Shown in pieces: positions 44,122 through 52,592 of a DNA stretch of 64,000 nucleotides. The notes under the pieces were generated by a model. That model was not told the DNA's origin, did not search any database, and worked only from the letters and a program-made list of their open reading frames with translations. Where the stretch lies: contig NZ_JAAATX020000001.1 of assembly GCF_009908265.2 (NCBI RefSeq), positions 248,001 to 312,000 of the forward strand. Direction: 5' to 3'. Each line of letters starts with the position of its first letter. The stretch's first letter is position 1. Source of the stretch: Paragemmobacter amnigenus (GTDB lineage Bacteria; Pseudomonadota; Alphaproteobacteria; Rhodobacterales; Rhodobacteraceae). The translations under genes and the position numbers were made by a program.

Positions 44122-44976
44122 ATTTCCGTTACCAGCCTAAGCCTCTTCCGCTTCGACGGGTTCCTGCCGCGCCTCTGGGTGATCGGGCAGATGGGGGCTG
44201 CGCGGCTGGCGCTGCGGCGGGAACGGCGCGCGCGGTTCTGGAAACTCTGCGGCTCTGGCACGGGCGAGGGCTTCACCCCCCGCCCGAACTGGGGCGTCTG
44301 GGCCATCCTCGCCACCTGGCCGGACGAGGCGACGGCGCGCGCCGCCACGGCGCAAAGCCCGGTCTGGGCGCGCTGGCGCGCCCGCGCGGCGGAAAGCTGG
44401 ACGGTGTTCCTGTCCCCGCTCTCGGCCCGCGGCGCATGGGCGGGGGTCAATCCCTTCCTGCCCGACGTCCCCGCCCCCGCGCCCCAGGGTCCGCTGGCCG
44501 CCCTGACCCGCGCCACCGTCCGCCCTGCCCGCGCGCTGAAATTCTGGGACCGCGTCCCGTCGATTTCTGCCGTGATCGGCGCCGACCCCAACGTGGCCTT
44601 CAAGATCGGCATCGGCGAGGTGCCGCTCCTGCATCAGGTCACCTTCTCGATCTGGCCCGACACGGCCAGCATGGCCGCCTTCGCCCGCGGTGACGGCCCG
44701 CATGGCCGCGCGATCCGGGCCGTCCGCGACGGCAACTGGTTCGACGAAGAGCTCTATGCCCGCTTCGGCCTGCTGGGATCGGCGGGCACATGGGGCGGCA
44801 CGGACCCTTTGAACACCCTCGCGCAAGCGCATGAATTTTCTGCGAAAATTCCTGACCCCGATCCTTCTGCGAAGGATCGCGCCGCGACCACCCCAACCAC
44901 CAATCCCGAATTTTCGCAGAAAATTCGCCCCCAAGGATTTTCGCAGAAAATCCTTGCACTTACGGTGCCAAAATGA
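44122..44976 (+). CDS. crtA: Spheroidene monooxygenase, apparent ATT start and repeat-derived tail
   Basis: This oxidises spheroidene to spheroidenone with oxygen. The family N-terminus is plainly encoded (SVTSLSLFRFDGFLPRLWVI then GQMGAARLAL), and GGAGGG (44109-44114) stands 7 bases before the codon ATT at 44122, where an ATG is expected. No ATG, GTG or TTG is in frame upstream; the next candidate, GTG 44179, would delete the first strand. The core ends after about residue 237 (TWGGTDPLNTLAQAH). The last 47 residues (EFSAKIP..., EFSQKI..., GFSQKI...) are a translated palindrome array. The stop overlaps the bchI start (ATGA). Confidence 0.9.
   Translation: MSVTSLSLFRFDGFLPRLWVIGQMGAARLALRRERRARFWKLCGSGTGEGFTPRPNWGVWAILATWPDEATARAATAQSPVWARWRARAAESWTVFLSPLSARGAWAGVNPFLPDVPAPAPQGPLAALTRATVRPARALKFWDRVPSISAVIGADPNVAFKIGIGEVPLLHQVTFSIWPDTASMAAFARGDGPHGRAIRAVRDGNWFDEELYARFGLLGSAGTWGGTDPLNTLAQAHEFSAKIPDPDPSAKDRAATTPTTNPEFSQKIRPQGFSQKILALTVPK
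44833..44955. repeat. Array of four TTC-loop-GAA palindromes inside the crtA 3' end
   Basis: The four units are 44833-44851 (GAATTTTC stem, loop TGC), 44860-44878 (GATCCTTC, TGC), 44908-44926 (GAATTTTC, GCA) and 44933-44955 (AAGGATTTTC, GCA). All stems are perfect. The order of loops (TGC, TGC, GCA, GCA) mirrors the bchY-bchZ array. The open frame runs through all four units, so they are translated as the CrtA tail. Confidence 0.92.
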
Positions 44977-45977
44977 AGCAACCCTTCCCCTTCTCGGCCA
45001 TCGTCGGGCAAGAGGCCATGAAACAGGCCATGATCCTGACCGCGGTCGATCCCGCCATCGGCGGCGTCCTTGTCTTTGGTGATCGCGGCACGGGCAAATC
45101 CACCGCCGTCCGCGCGCTCGCCGCGCTCCTGCCGGAAATCGAGGCGGTCGAAGGCTGCCCCGTCAACGCGCCCACCCCCGCGCAGGTGCCCGACTGGGCG
45201 CAGGGCGCGACGGGGCGGATCGTCACCAAACCCACCCCCGTCGTGGACCTGCCGCTGGGCGTGACCGAAGACCGCGTCGTGGGCGCCCTCGACATCGAAC
45301 GCGCCCTGACGCGCGGCGAAAAGGCCTTTGAACCCGGCCTTCTGGCCCGCGCCAACCGCGGCTATCTCTACATCGACGAGGTCAACCTTCTGGAAGACCA
45401 CATCGTCGACCTCCTCCTCGACGTCGCCCAATCCGGCGAGAACGTGGTGGAACGCGAGGGGCTGTCGGTCCGACACCCCGCCCGTTTCGTGCTGGTGGGA
45501 TCGGGCAACCCCGAAGAGGGCGAATTGCGGCCCCAGCTTCTCGACCGGTTCGGCTTTTCCGTCGAAGTCACCTCGCCCCGCGACGTGGAAACCCGCGTCG
45601 AAGTCATCCGCCGCCGCGACGCCTACGAGACGAATTACGGTGCCTTCATGGAAACGTGGCGCCCGCAGGATGCCGCGCTGCGCGACCGCATCCTCGCCGC
45701 CCGCGCCGCCCTGCCCACGCTCAAGACCCCCAACACCGTGCTGCATGACTGCGCCAGCCTCTGCATCGCCATCGGCTCGGACGGGTTGCGCGGCGAACTC
45801 ACGCTGCTGCGCGCCGCCCGTGCGCTGGCCGCCTTCGAGGGGGACGATTCGGTGGGCCGCATCCATCTCAAGGCCGTCGCCCCCATGTGCCTGTCGCACC
45901 GCCTGCGCCGCGACCCGCTGGACGAGGCCGGATCGACCACCCGCGTCATCCGCGCCGTGGCCGAGGTGCTGCCCTGA
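44973..45977 (+). CDS. bchI: Magnesium chelatase ATPase subunit I
   Basis: This AAA+ subunit, with BchD, powers insertion of Mg2+ into protoporphyrin IX on BchH, the first committed step. The 334-aa protein has Walker A GDRGTGKST at about 36-44, Walker B in RGYLYIDEVNLLEDHIVDLL, and sensor regions around LVGSGNPEEGELRPQLLDRF. Its ATG overlaps the crtA stop, so it is coupled to crtA translation and driven by the PpsR-controlled crtA promoter. Confidence 0.97.
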   Translation: MKQPFPFSAIVGQEAMKQAMILTAVDPAIGGVLVFGDRGTGKSTAVRALAALLPEIEAVEGCPVNAPTPAQVPDWAQGATGRIVTKPTPVVDLPLGVTEDRVVGALDIERALTRGEKAFEPGLLARANRGYLYIDEVNLLEDHIVDLLLDVAQSGENVVEREGLSVRHPARFVLVGSGNPEEGELRPQLLDRFGFSVEVTSPRDVETRVEVIRRRDAYETNYGAFMETWRPQDAALRDRILAARAALPTLKTPNTVLHDCASLCIAIGSDGLRGELTLLRAARALAAFEGDDSVGRIHLKAVAPMCLSHRLRRDPLDEAGSTTRVIRAVAEVLP

Positions 45978-47653
45978 CCCCGGACGATCCCTGGGGCCGC
46001 GTGGAATGCGCGCTGGCCTGCCTCGCCCTCGATCCGCAGGGATTGCGGGGGCTGTGGCTGCGCGCGCGCTCCGGCCCCGTGCGCGACCGCGTGACGGCGG
46101 CGCTGGCGGCGATCCCGCTGCCGCAACGCCGCCTGCACCCCACGATCAGCGATGACGCGCTGTTCGGCGGGCTGGACCTTGCCGCGACGCTCGCCTCCGG
46201 TCAGCCGGTGATGCAGGCGGGTCTGCTGGCGCAGCCTGCCGCACTGGTGCTGACGATGGCGGAACGCTGCCCCGCGGGCCTTGCCGCGCGGCTGGCCACC
46301 GCGCTCGACACCCCCGCCCATGCCGTGATCGCGCTGGACGAAGGGGCCGAGGCCGACGAAACCCTCGCCCCCGCACTGGCCGACAGGCTGGCGCTGTTCC
46401 TCGACCTGACCGACATCGCGCTTGGCGACAGCCGCGACATCGCGCTGGACCCCGACCGTCTGGCACAGGCGCGCAGCCGCCTTGCCACGCTCATGCTTGC
46501 CCCCGACCAGCTCGACGCGCTCACCCGCGCGGGGGCGGAACTGGGCATCCCCTCGCTGCGCGCGCCCCTGCTGGCCGCCGCCACCGCCCGCGCCCATGCC
46601 GCATGGTCGGGCCGCGATGCGGTAACCGACGACGACCTGACCGCCGCCGCAACCCTCGTCTACGGCCACCGCGCCGCCCCCCAACCCGAACAGACCGAAG
46701 CGCAGGATCCCGAACCCCCGCCCCCCGACCAGACCCCCGATCAGGGCGAGGCGCAGTCCGAGGACCAGTCGCAATCCATCCCCGAAGAGATGCTGGTCGA
46801 AGCCGCCCTCGCCGCCCTGCCCCGCGACCTGCTGGAAGCCTTGGCCCAAGGCCGCGCCGCCCGCGCCGCGAAATCGGCGGGCGGGACGGGGGCCGAACAG
46901 GGCGGCAACCGACGTGGCCGCCCCCTGCCATCCCGCCCCGGCCGCCTGCAACCGGGCGCGCGCATCGACCTTGTCGCCACCCTGCGCGCCGCCGCCCCGT
47001 GGCAGCCGCTGCGCCGCAGTCAGACCCCTGACCGCGCCGCCGCCCTTCTGGTGCGCGCCTCGGACATCCGCCTCAAACGCTTCCGCGAAACCTCGGACCG
47101 CGTGCTGATCTTCGCCGTCGATGCCTCGGGCTCTGCCGCCTTCGCCAGACTGGCCGAGGCGAAGGGGGCCATCGAACTCCTGCTGGCGCAGGCCTATGCC
47201 CGGCGCGACCATGTCTCGCTTCTGGCCTTCAAGGGCTTTGCCGCGGAACTGCTGCTGCCGCCCACCCGCTCGCTCGTGCAGACGAAACGGCGGTTGGCGG
47301 GCGTGCCGGGGGGCGGCGGAACCCCCCTCGCCTCGGGCCTGCAACTGGCACTCGCCACTGCCGCGCAGGCGCGGGCGCGCGGGATGACGCCCACCATCGC
47401 CATCCTGACCGACGGGCGCGGCAACATCGCGCTGGACGGCACCGCCGACCGCGCAAGGGCCGAAGAGGAAGCCACCCTCCTTGCCCGCCAGATCCGCCTG
47501 TCGGCCACGCCTGCGCTGGTGATCGACGTGGCCAACCGCCCGCAACCCTCGCTGAAGACGCTCGCCCAGATCATGGACGCGCCCTATCTCGCCCTGCCCC
47601 GCGCCGATGCGCGCCGCCTCTCCGCTGCTTTGGGCGAGGCTCTGGAAAGCTGA
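45974..47653 (+). CDS. bchD: Magnesium chelatase subunit D, apparent CTG start
   Basis: This partner of BchI in the chelatase motor has an N-terminal AAA-like domain, an acidic Pro-rich linker (about 240-265, QTEAQDPEPPPPDQTPDQGE) and a C-terminal integrin-I (VWA) domain with the metal site VDASGSAAF at about 382-390 and DGRGN later. The family start TPDDPWGRVECALACLALDP follows the codon CTG 45974, which overlaps the bchI stop (CTGA). GAGG stands 7 bases upstream. The only other in-frame start, GTG 45887, lies within bchI and adds 29 nonsense residues. The 559-aa length fits the family. Confidence 0.95.
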   Translation: MTPDDPWGRVECALACLALDPQGLRGLWLRARSGPVRDRVTAALAAIPLPQRRLHPTISDDALFGGLDLAATLASGQPVMQAGLLAQPAALVLTMAERCPAGLAARLATALDTPAHAVIALDEGAEADETLAPALADRLALFLDLTDIALGDSRDIALDPDRLAQARSRLATLMLAPDQLDALTRAGAELGIPSLRAPLLAAATARAHAAWSGRDAVTDDDLTAAATLVYGHRAAPQPEQTEAQDPEPPPPDQTPDQGEAQSEDQSQSIPEEMLVEAALAALPRDLLEALAQGRAARAAKSAGGTGAEQGGNRRGRPLPSRPGRLQPGARIDLVATLRAAAPWQPLRRSQTPDRAAALLVRASDIRLKRFRETSDRVLIFAVDASGSAAFARLAEAKGAIELLLAQAYARRDHVSLLAFKGFAAELLLPPTRSLVQTKRRLAGVPGGGGTPLASGLQLALATAAQARARGMTPTIAILTDGRGNIALDGTADRARAEEEATLLARQIRLSATPALVIDVANRPQPSLKTLAQIMDAPYLALPRADARRLSAALGEALES

Positions 47654-47654
47654 C

Positions 47655-48518
47655 ATGGACTTCGACCGCATGCCCCCCGACTGGCCGTTCCGCGAACGGG
47701 CCCGCCGCGTGGCCTCCCGCCCGCATGACTGGTGCCTGATCGACGAGGGTGCGGGCCCTGCCCTCCTGCTTCTGCATGGCGCGGGCGGATCGGGGCACAG
47801 CTTCCGCCACCTGATCCCGCTTCTTGCACCCCGTTACCGCGTGATCGTCCCCGACCTTCCCGGTCAGGGCTTCACCCGCTCGGGCGCGCGCAGCCGCTAT
47901 GGCATCGACGCGATGGCCGAGGATCTGGTCACGCTCTGCACCACGCTGGACATCGCGCCGCTGGCCGCCATCGGCCATTCCGCAGGGGCGGCGCTGGCGC
48001 TGCGGCTGACCGATTTCATGCCTCTGGACGGTGTGGCAGGCATCAATGCGGCGCTTGGCGTCTTTGACGGCGCGGCGGGGGTGATGTTCCCGATCCTGGC
48101 CCGCGTTCTGGCCGTCACGCCCTTCATCCCGCATGTCGTGGCGCGCCTCTGGGGCAATCCGGCGACCGTCGCAAAGCTCCTCACCGCCACGGGATCGCCA
48201 CTGGATGCCGAAGGTCAGGCGCAATACCTGACGCTGGTGCGCGATGCGGCCCATGTCGACGGCACGCTGGGGATGATGGCGCAGTGGCGTCTGGACGATC
48301 TGATGACCCGCCTGCCTGAAATCGTCACGCCCACGCTGCTTGTCGCCTCGGGCGGCGATCTGGCCGTTCCGGCCCGCATCTCGCGCGAGGCCGCCGCGCG
48401 GATGCCCGCCGCCGACTATGCCGAAATCCCCCGCCACGGCCATCTGGTCCACGAAGAAGCCGCGCAAGAGGTGGCCGCCCTGCTCCTGCCATGGCTCGCC
48501 GCGCGCGCGGGCGGCTGA
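47655..48518 (+). CDS. bchO: Magnesium chelatase-associated alpha/beta hydrolase
   Basis: This 287-aa alpha/beta-hydrolase-fold protein is found with bchID in purple bacteria; it affects early bacteriochlorophyll synthesis but its reaction is not established. The oxyanion-hole region LLLLHGAGGSGHSFRHLIPL and the nucleophile elbow AIGHSAGAALAL (Ser) are plain, and the late DLAVPARIS and HGHLVHEEA blocks carry the likely acid and His. The ATG lies one base after the bchD stop. Confidence 0.93.
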   Translation: MDFDRMPPDWPFRERARRVASRPHDWCLIDEGAGPALLLLHGAGGSGHSFRHLIPLLAPRYRVIVPDLPGQGFTRSGARSRYGIDAMAEDLVTLCTTLDIAPLAAIGHSAGAALALRLTDFMPLDGVAGINAALGVFDGAAGVMFPILARVLAVTPFIPHVVARLWGNPATVAKLLTATGSPLDAEGQAQYLTLVRDAAHVDGTLGMMAQWRLDDLMTRLPEIVTPTLLVASGGDLAVPARISREAAARMPAADYAEIPRHGHLVHEEAAQEVAALLLPWLAARAGG

Positions 48519-48524
48519 CAGCGA

Positions 48525-49088
48525 TCAGCGCCCCGCGACCAGACTGCCGAAGATGCGGTCCATATGGTCTGCCAGATAGATCCGCAGCCACGGGGTAAAG
48601 CGTTCGGGCGCGCGCAGCACCTCGGCCGACAGGTCGTATAGATCGACCCAGCGCACGGCGGCGACCTCGTCGGGGTTCGGGCGCACGGTCATCCCCGCCC
48701 CCGCCTCGGCCACGAAGATGTCGACCAGCTCGTGCTCCACCAGCCCGCCGCCCACATCGGCACGGTATTCCACGCGGTCCGCAAAGGACGGGAACAGCCC
48801 CTCGATCCCCAATTCCTCGCGCAGACGGCGCACGGCGCAGGCGGCGGGATCCTCGTCCCAGCGCGGATGGGTGCAGCAGGTATTCGCCCACAGCCCCGGC
48901 GTGTGATACTTGGACAGCGCCCGCTGCTGGATCAGCACCCGCGTCCCGTCCAGAACGAAGACGGACACCGCCTTGTGGCGCAGCCCTTTGACATGCACCT
49001 CCAGCTTGCCAACGGGCTGCAACCGCCCGTCAACCCAGGCGGGGATCATCTCTTCGGTATCGGCGGGCAGGGTGACGGGCACAGTCAT
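48525..49088 (-). CDS. idi: Isopentenyl-diphosphate delta-isomerase, type I
   Basis: This interconverts IPP and DMAPP and so supplies precursors for GGPP. The 187-aa Nudix-type enzyme has the catalytic Cys in GLWANTCCTHPRWDEDPAAC, the Nudix-like RRLREELGIEG and the Glu in VEHELVDIFVAEAG. Its stop lies 6 bases from the convergent bchO stop, and its start is 4 bases after bchP, so it is the last gene of bchEJG-(PucC-like)-bchP-idi. R. capsulatus also has idi in this position. Confidence 0.95.
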   Translation of the reverse strand: MTVPVTLPADTEEMIPAWVDGRLQPVGKLEVHVKGLRHKAVSVFVLDGTRVLIQQRALSKYHTPGLWANTCCTHPRWDEDPAACAVRRLREELGIEGLFPSFADRVEYRADVGGGLVEHELVDIFVAEAGAGMTVRPNPDEVAAVRWVDLYDLSAEVLRAPERFTPWLRIYLADHMDRIFGSLVAGR

Positions 49089-49092
49089 GGCA

Positions 49093-50271
49093 TCAGGTCC
49101 AGACGGGCGAGACCAGCCGCAACAGATGCGCCATGTTCTTGATCCCGATCTTCACGTGGGCCATGGGCCGCGCCTTCACCAGTTTCTTGTTCATATAGGC
49201 CTCGAAGGTCAGCTTCTGCACATCCACGTCATGGCAGAGGCTGACGAACCTCTCGCGCCGCTCGTCGCTGCGATAATAGGCATCCTGCATGGACCGCAAG
49301 ACCCGGAACACGGTTCCATGTTCCCGCATGAACATCTTGCGCGCGATGCGTAAATCCGACGCACGCCCCGAGGCCAATGCCGCCTGCGCCGCCGTCGCCG
49401 CAACGCGCCCCCCCGCCATGGCGTAGAAGATCCCCTCGCCCGAGGACGGCGCCACCACCCCCGCCGCATCGCCGGCCAGCACCACGTCGCGCCCGTTGTC
49501 CCAGCGGTCCAGCGGTTTCAGCGGGATCGGCGCGCCCTCCTTGCGGATCGTCTCGCAATCGGTCAGGCCCGATGCCGCGCGCAGGTCCGCCGTGGCCTTC
49601 TTCAGGTCAACCCCGTCCAGCCCCGTGCCCATCCCCACGCTCGCCTGTCCCCCATGCGGAAAGACCCAGCCGTAGAAATCGGGGGAAATCCGCCCGTCAT
49701 AGATCACGTCGCAACGGTCGGGGTCGTAATCGGGCGACGGTTCGGGCGCCTTGATGATCTCGTGATAGGCGATGACGTAGGGAATCGTGCTGCCACCGGG
49801 CACTTCGGCCCGCGCCACGACCGACCGCGCGCCATCCGCGCCGATGACGATCTTCGTAGCCGACCGCCGCTCTGCGCCCGAAGACTTCTCGCGCCAGACG
49901 ACATGGGTGCCCTCCGCGTCCCGTTCCACGCGGACGAAGGTGCCCGTCAGACGCTCCGCCCCCGCCTTGCCCGCACGGTCGCGCAGGTATTCGTCGAAAT
50001 GCTCGCGGTCCACCATGCCGACATAACCGTTCTCGATCGGGATATCGACCATCCGCCCCGTGGGCGAGATCATCCGCGCCGTGGTGATCTTGGCCACGAT
50101 CTGCGCATCATCGATCTGGAAATCCCGGATCGCGCGCGGCGGGATCGCCCCGCCACAGGGCTTGATCCGCCCCGCCCGATCCAGAAGCGCGACCGACTTC
50201 CCCGCCCGCGCCAGATCCTCGGCCGCCGTGGCACCCGAAGGCCCGCCACCCACCACGAAGACGTCATACAT
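49093..50271 (-). CDS. bchP: Geranylgeranyl reductase
   Basis: This reduces the geranylgeranyl tail of bacteriochlorophyll to phytyl with NADPH. The 392-aa flavoprotein has the FAD motif FVVGGGPSGATAAEDLARAG at about 5-24 and the second FAD block DNGRDVVLAGDAAGVVAPSS. It also has the R-x-x-C-G region RIKPCGGAIPPRAIRDF. It lies 3 bases after the PucC-like gene and 4 before idi, in one operon. Confidence 0.96.
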   Translation of the reverse strand: MYDVFVVGGGPSGATAAEDLARAGKSVALLDRAGRIKPCGGAIPPRAIRDFQIDDAQIVAKITTARMISPTGRMVDIPIENGYVGMVDREHFDEYLRDRAGKAGAERLTGTFVRVERDAEGTHVVWREKSSGAERRSATKIVIGADGARSVVARAEVPGGSTIPYVIAYHEIIKAPEPSPDYDPDRCDVIYDGRISPDFYGWVFPHGGQASVGMGTGLDGVDLKKATADLRAASGLTDCETIRKEGAPIPLKPLDRWDNGRDVVLAGDAAGVVAPSSGEGIFYAMAGGRVAATAAQAALASGRASDLRIARKMFMREHGTVFRVLRSMQDAYYRSDERRERFVSLCHDVDVQKLTFEAYMNKKLVKARPMAHVKIGIKNMAHLLRLVSPVWT

Positions 50272-50274
50272 GGC

Positions 50275-51576
50275 CTATTCCCCCGGTATCAGTTGCGCAT
50301 CGGGAAGGCGGCGACCGCCCCTCCCCCCTGTCACGTTCCGTTCGATCACCCGCGCCGCGATCAGCGCCGACAGTGCAAAAATTCCGGCCTCGGCCAAAAA
50401 GACCGCGCCGAAGGCATCCTCCACCGGCATGACCAGCCGCAGCCCATCCACCGCCGCCGCCCCCACCAGCCCGCCGAACCCCGCCGCCAGCGCCTGCGCC
50501 GCACCCCAAAGGCCCATGCGCGTGCCTTCCCGCGCATCCCGCCCCTGCCCCGCCAGCGCCATCATCGACCCGATGGCCGCCACGGCGAACATCCCGTTGA
50601 AAAAGCCCAAGGCCACAACCGCAGGCACCAGCGCGCCCCCCGTCTGCCCCAGCCCCGCAATGACCATCAGCGACAGCGCCGATCCGCCACAGCCCGCCAT
50701 GACCCACATCCGCAGCGTGCCCCAGCGCAGCCCCGTCGCCGCGATCCCGACCAGCAGCATCCCCACGAATACGCCGCCATTCTGCGCGCCCGAAAGCTGC
50801 GTGCTCTCCCCCGGCGCAAAGCCGAAGACCAGCCCTGCATAGGGTTCAAGGATCAGCTCCTGCATGAAATAGGCGGTCATCGACAGGAAGATGAACAGGG
50901 TGAAGATGCGCGCGCGCCGCTCGGCCCAGACCTCGGCCATGCCTTGGCGAAAGGGCAACGTCTCCACCGCCCGCTCTGCCACCACGCGCCGCTCGATGCC
51001 CCAGACGGCGGCGGCGGTCAGCAGCACCGCGCCCCCCGTGACCACCCCCACGATCTCCAGCAAAAGCGCAGGCGTGTAAGGGTCCAGCAGCGCGCCGACG
51101 GTCCCCGCCGTCACGGCGATGCCCAAAATCATCATCAGCCACGTGATCGTCGCCGCCGCCGCCCGCCGCTCCGGCGCGGTCGCGGTGGCCAGCAGCGCCA
51201 GAAGCGACGTCCCCGACGCCCCCACCCCGACCCCGATCAGCGCATAGGCCAGAACCGACAGCGCCAACCCCGCCGCGAAACCGGACGGAAACAGCACGAC
51301 CGCCACCGCCGCAAGGAAGGCCCCCAAGGCCAGCGCCGCCATGCCCCCGATGATGAAAGCCGTGCGGTTCCCCTTGGTATCCGACCGGAACCCCCAGTTG
51401 GGCCGCGTGATCTGGATCCCGTAATGCAGCGCCACCAGCAGCCCCGGCAGCACGGCAGGCAGCGCCAGTTCCACCACCATCAGCCGGTTCAGCGTCGATG
51501 TGGTCAAGACCACCACCGCGCCCAGACACATCTGCACAAGGCCCAGCCGGATGATCTGGACCCAGCCCAGCTTCAT
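50275..51576 (-). CDS. PucC/LhaA-family membrane protein (ORF428 type)
   Basis: This is a twelve-helix major-facilitator-like protein of the bacteriochlorophyll-delivery (PucC) family. The 433-aa sequence opens IIRLGLVQMCLGAVVVLTTS and contains HYGIQITRPNWGFRSDTKGN, the loop typical of PucC/LhaA/ORF428 proteins. Its place between bchP and bchG matches ORF428 (bch2) of R. capsulatus. Related proteins help antenna assembly, perhaps by handing over pigment. The ATG overlaps the bchG stop (ATGA). Whether it transports anything is unknown. Confidence 0.9.
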   Translation of the reverse strand: MKLGWVQIIRLGLVQMCLGAVVVLTTSTLNRLMVVELALPAVLPGLLVALHYGIQITRPNWGFRSDTKGNRTAFIIGGMAALALGAFLAAVAVVLFPSGFAAGLALSVLAYALIGVGVGASGTSLLALLATATAPERRAAAATITWLMMILGIAVTAGTVGALLDPYTPALLLEIVGVVTGGAVLLTAAAVWGIERRVVAERAVETLPFRQGMAEVWAERRARIFTLFIFLSMTAYFMQELILEPYAGLVFGFAPGESTQLSGAQNGGVFVGMLLVGIAATGLRWGTLRMWVMAGCGGSALSLMVIAGLGQTGGALVPAVVALGFFNGMFAVAAIGSMMALAGQGRDAREGTRMGLWGAAQALAAGFGGLVGAAAVDGLRLVMPVEDAFGAVFLAEAGIFALSALIAARVIERNVTGGRGGRRLPDAQLIPGE

Positions 51577-52472
51577 GCCAGCCCCCGCAGCGCAAAGGCC
51601 GAAATCATCATGCCCGTGACATAAAGCACCACGCCCGTCCCGTTATACCACGGCGCCTTGCCCTTCGGGTCGCGGAACAGCACCCGCATCGCGGCGATCT
51701 GCACCACCAGCACCGCCAGCACGCCCAGCGCATGCAAAGGCTTGCCCCACAAAAGCAGCAGCGGGATCACCAGCGCCTGCGCCATGCCCATGACCGTGCA
51801 GGCGATCTTGGCCGCCACCTCCGGACCCAGCACCACGGGCAGCGACCGCACCCCGTGCTGCCGGTCACCCTCCAGCGCCTTGAAATCATTCAGCGTCATG
51901 ATCCCATGCGCGCCGAACGCATAGAGAGCCGCGATGATCACAACCTCGAACCTTGGCGCCGCCTGCAACAGGACCGCTGCCCCCGTGAACCACGGCAGCC
52001 CCTCATAGGACAGCCCCACCAGCCCCGGCCCCCACCAGCCCGACCGCTTCAGCCGCACAGGCTCGGCACTATAGGCCCATGCCGCGACGACACCCACGAC
52101 CGTCGACCAGAACCCCCAGGTCCCCAGCAAAGACCCGACCCACAGCGACAGCGCCGTCATCGCCAGCGCGATCCACAGCCCCCACCGCCCCGGAATCCGC
52201 CCCGACGGGATCGGCCGGTCGGGTTCGTTCACCGCGTCCACATGCCGGTCGCACCAGTCATTCGCGGCCTGCGACATGCCGCAGACGATCGGCCCCGCAA
52301 GCACCATCCCAAGAAGAACCATCCCCCAGTTGCCCGACAGCGGCACACCGGCCGAGACCGACCCGCAGAGATAGGCCCAGATCGGCGGGAACCACGTGAT
52401 CGGCTTGATCAGCCGCAGCATGGCGCGCGGTTCGGGAAGGCGGCGGGGCTGTATGGAATAACTGACAGTCAT
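51573..52472 (-). CDS. bchG: Bacteriochlorophyll synthase (geranylgeranyl/phytyl transferase)
   Basis: This UbiA-type membrane prenyltransferase esterifies bacteriochlorophyllide a. The 299-aa protein has the prenyl-diphosphate motif NDWCDRHVDAVNEPDRPIPS and the second Asp region MTLNDFKALEGDRQHGVRSL, in about eight membrane segments. It is 120 bases downstream of bchJ, and a PpsR-type site at 52516-52533 gives it the option of its own promoter. Confidence 0.96.
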   Translation of the reverse strand: MTVSYSIQPRRLPEPRAMLRLIKPITWFPPIWAYLCGSVSAGVPLSGNWGMVLLGMVLAGPIVCGMSQAANDWCDRHVDAVNEPDRPIPSGRIPGRWGLWIALAMTALSLWVGSLLGTWGFWSTVVGVVAAWAYSAEPVRLKRSGWWGPGLVGLSYEGLPWFTGAAVLLQAAPRFEVVIIAALYAFGAHGIMTLNDFKALEGDRQHGVRSLPVVLGPEVAAKIACTVMGMAQALVIPLLLLWGKPLHALGVLAVLVVQIAAMRVLFRDPKGKAPWYNGTGVVLYVTGMMISAFALRGLA

Positions 52473-52515
52473 GCCCCAACTACATAGCAGATTGCAGAGT
52501 CGGACAAGTGCAAAG

Positions 52516-52533
52516 TGTCAACTTTTTCTGACA
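52516..52533. promoter_or_regulatory. PpsR/CrtJ operator between bchJ and bchG
   Basis: TGT-N12-ACA (TGTCAACTTTTTCTGACA), embedded in a longer GTGTCA...TGACAC palindrome, 44 bases before the bchG start. The T-rich centre is AT-rich compared with its surroundings. Confidence 0.85.
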
Positions 52534-52592
52534 CTCCGGTTTCATCTCGGCCCAAATACCCGAAATCCGACGCCCTGCCCCCCGCGCAGGGC

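Noticed and set aside
44179-44976. crtA starting at GTG 44179
   Set aside because: This removes the conserved SLSLFRF...LWV strand, and no ribosome-binding site is suitably placed, while GGAGGG fits the ATT at 44122.
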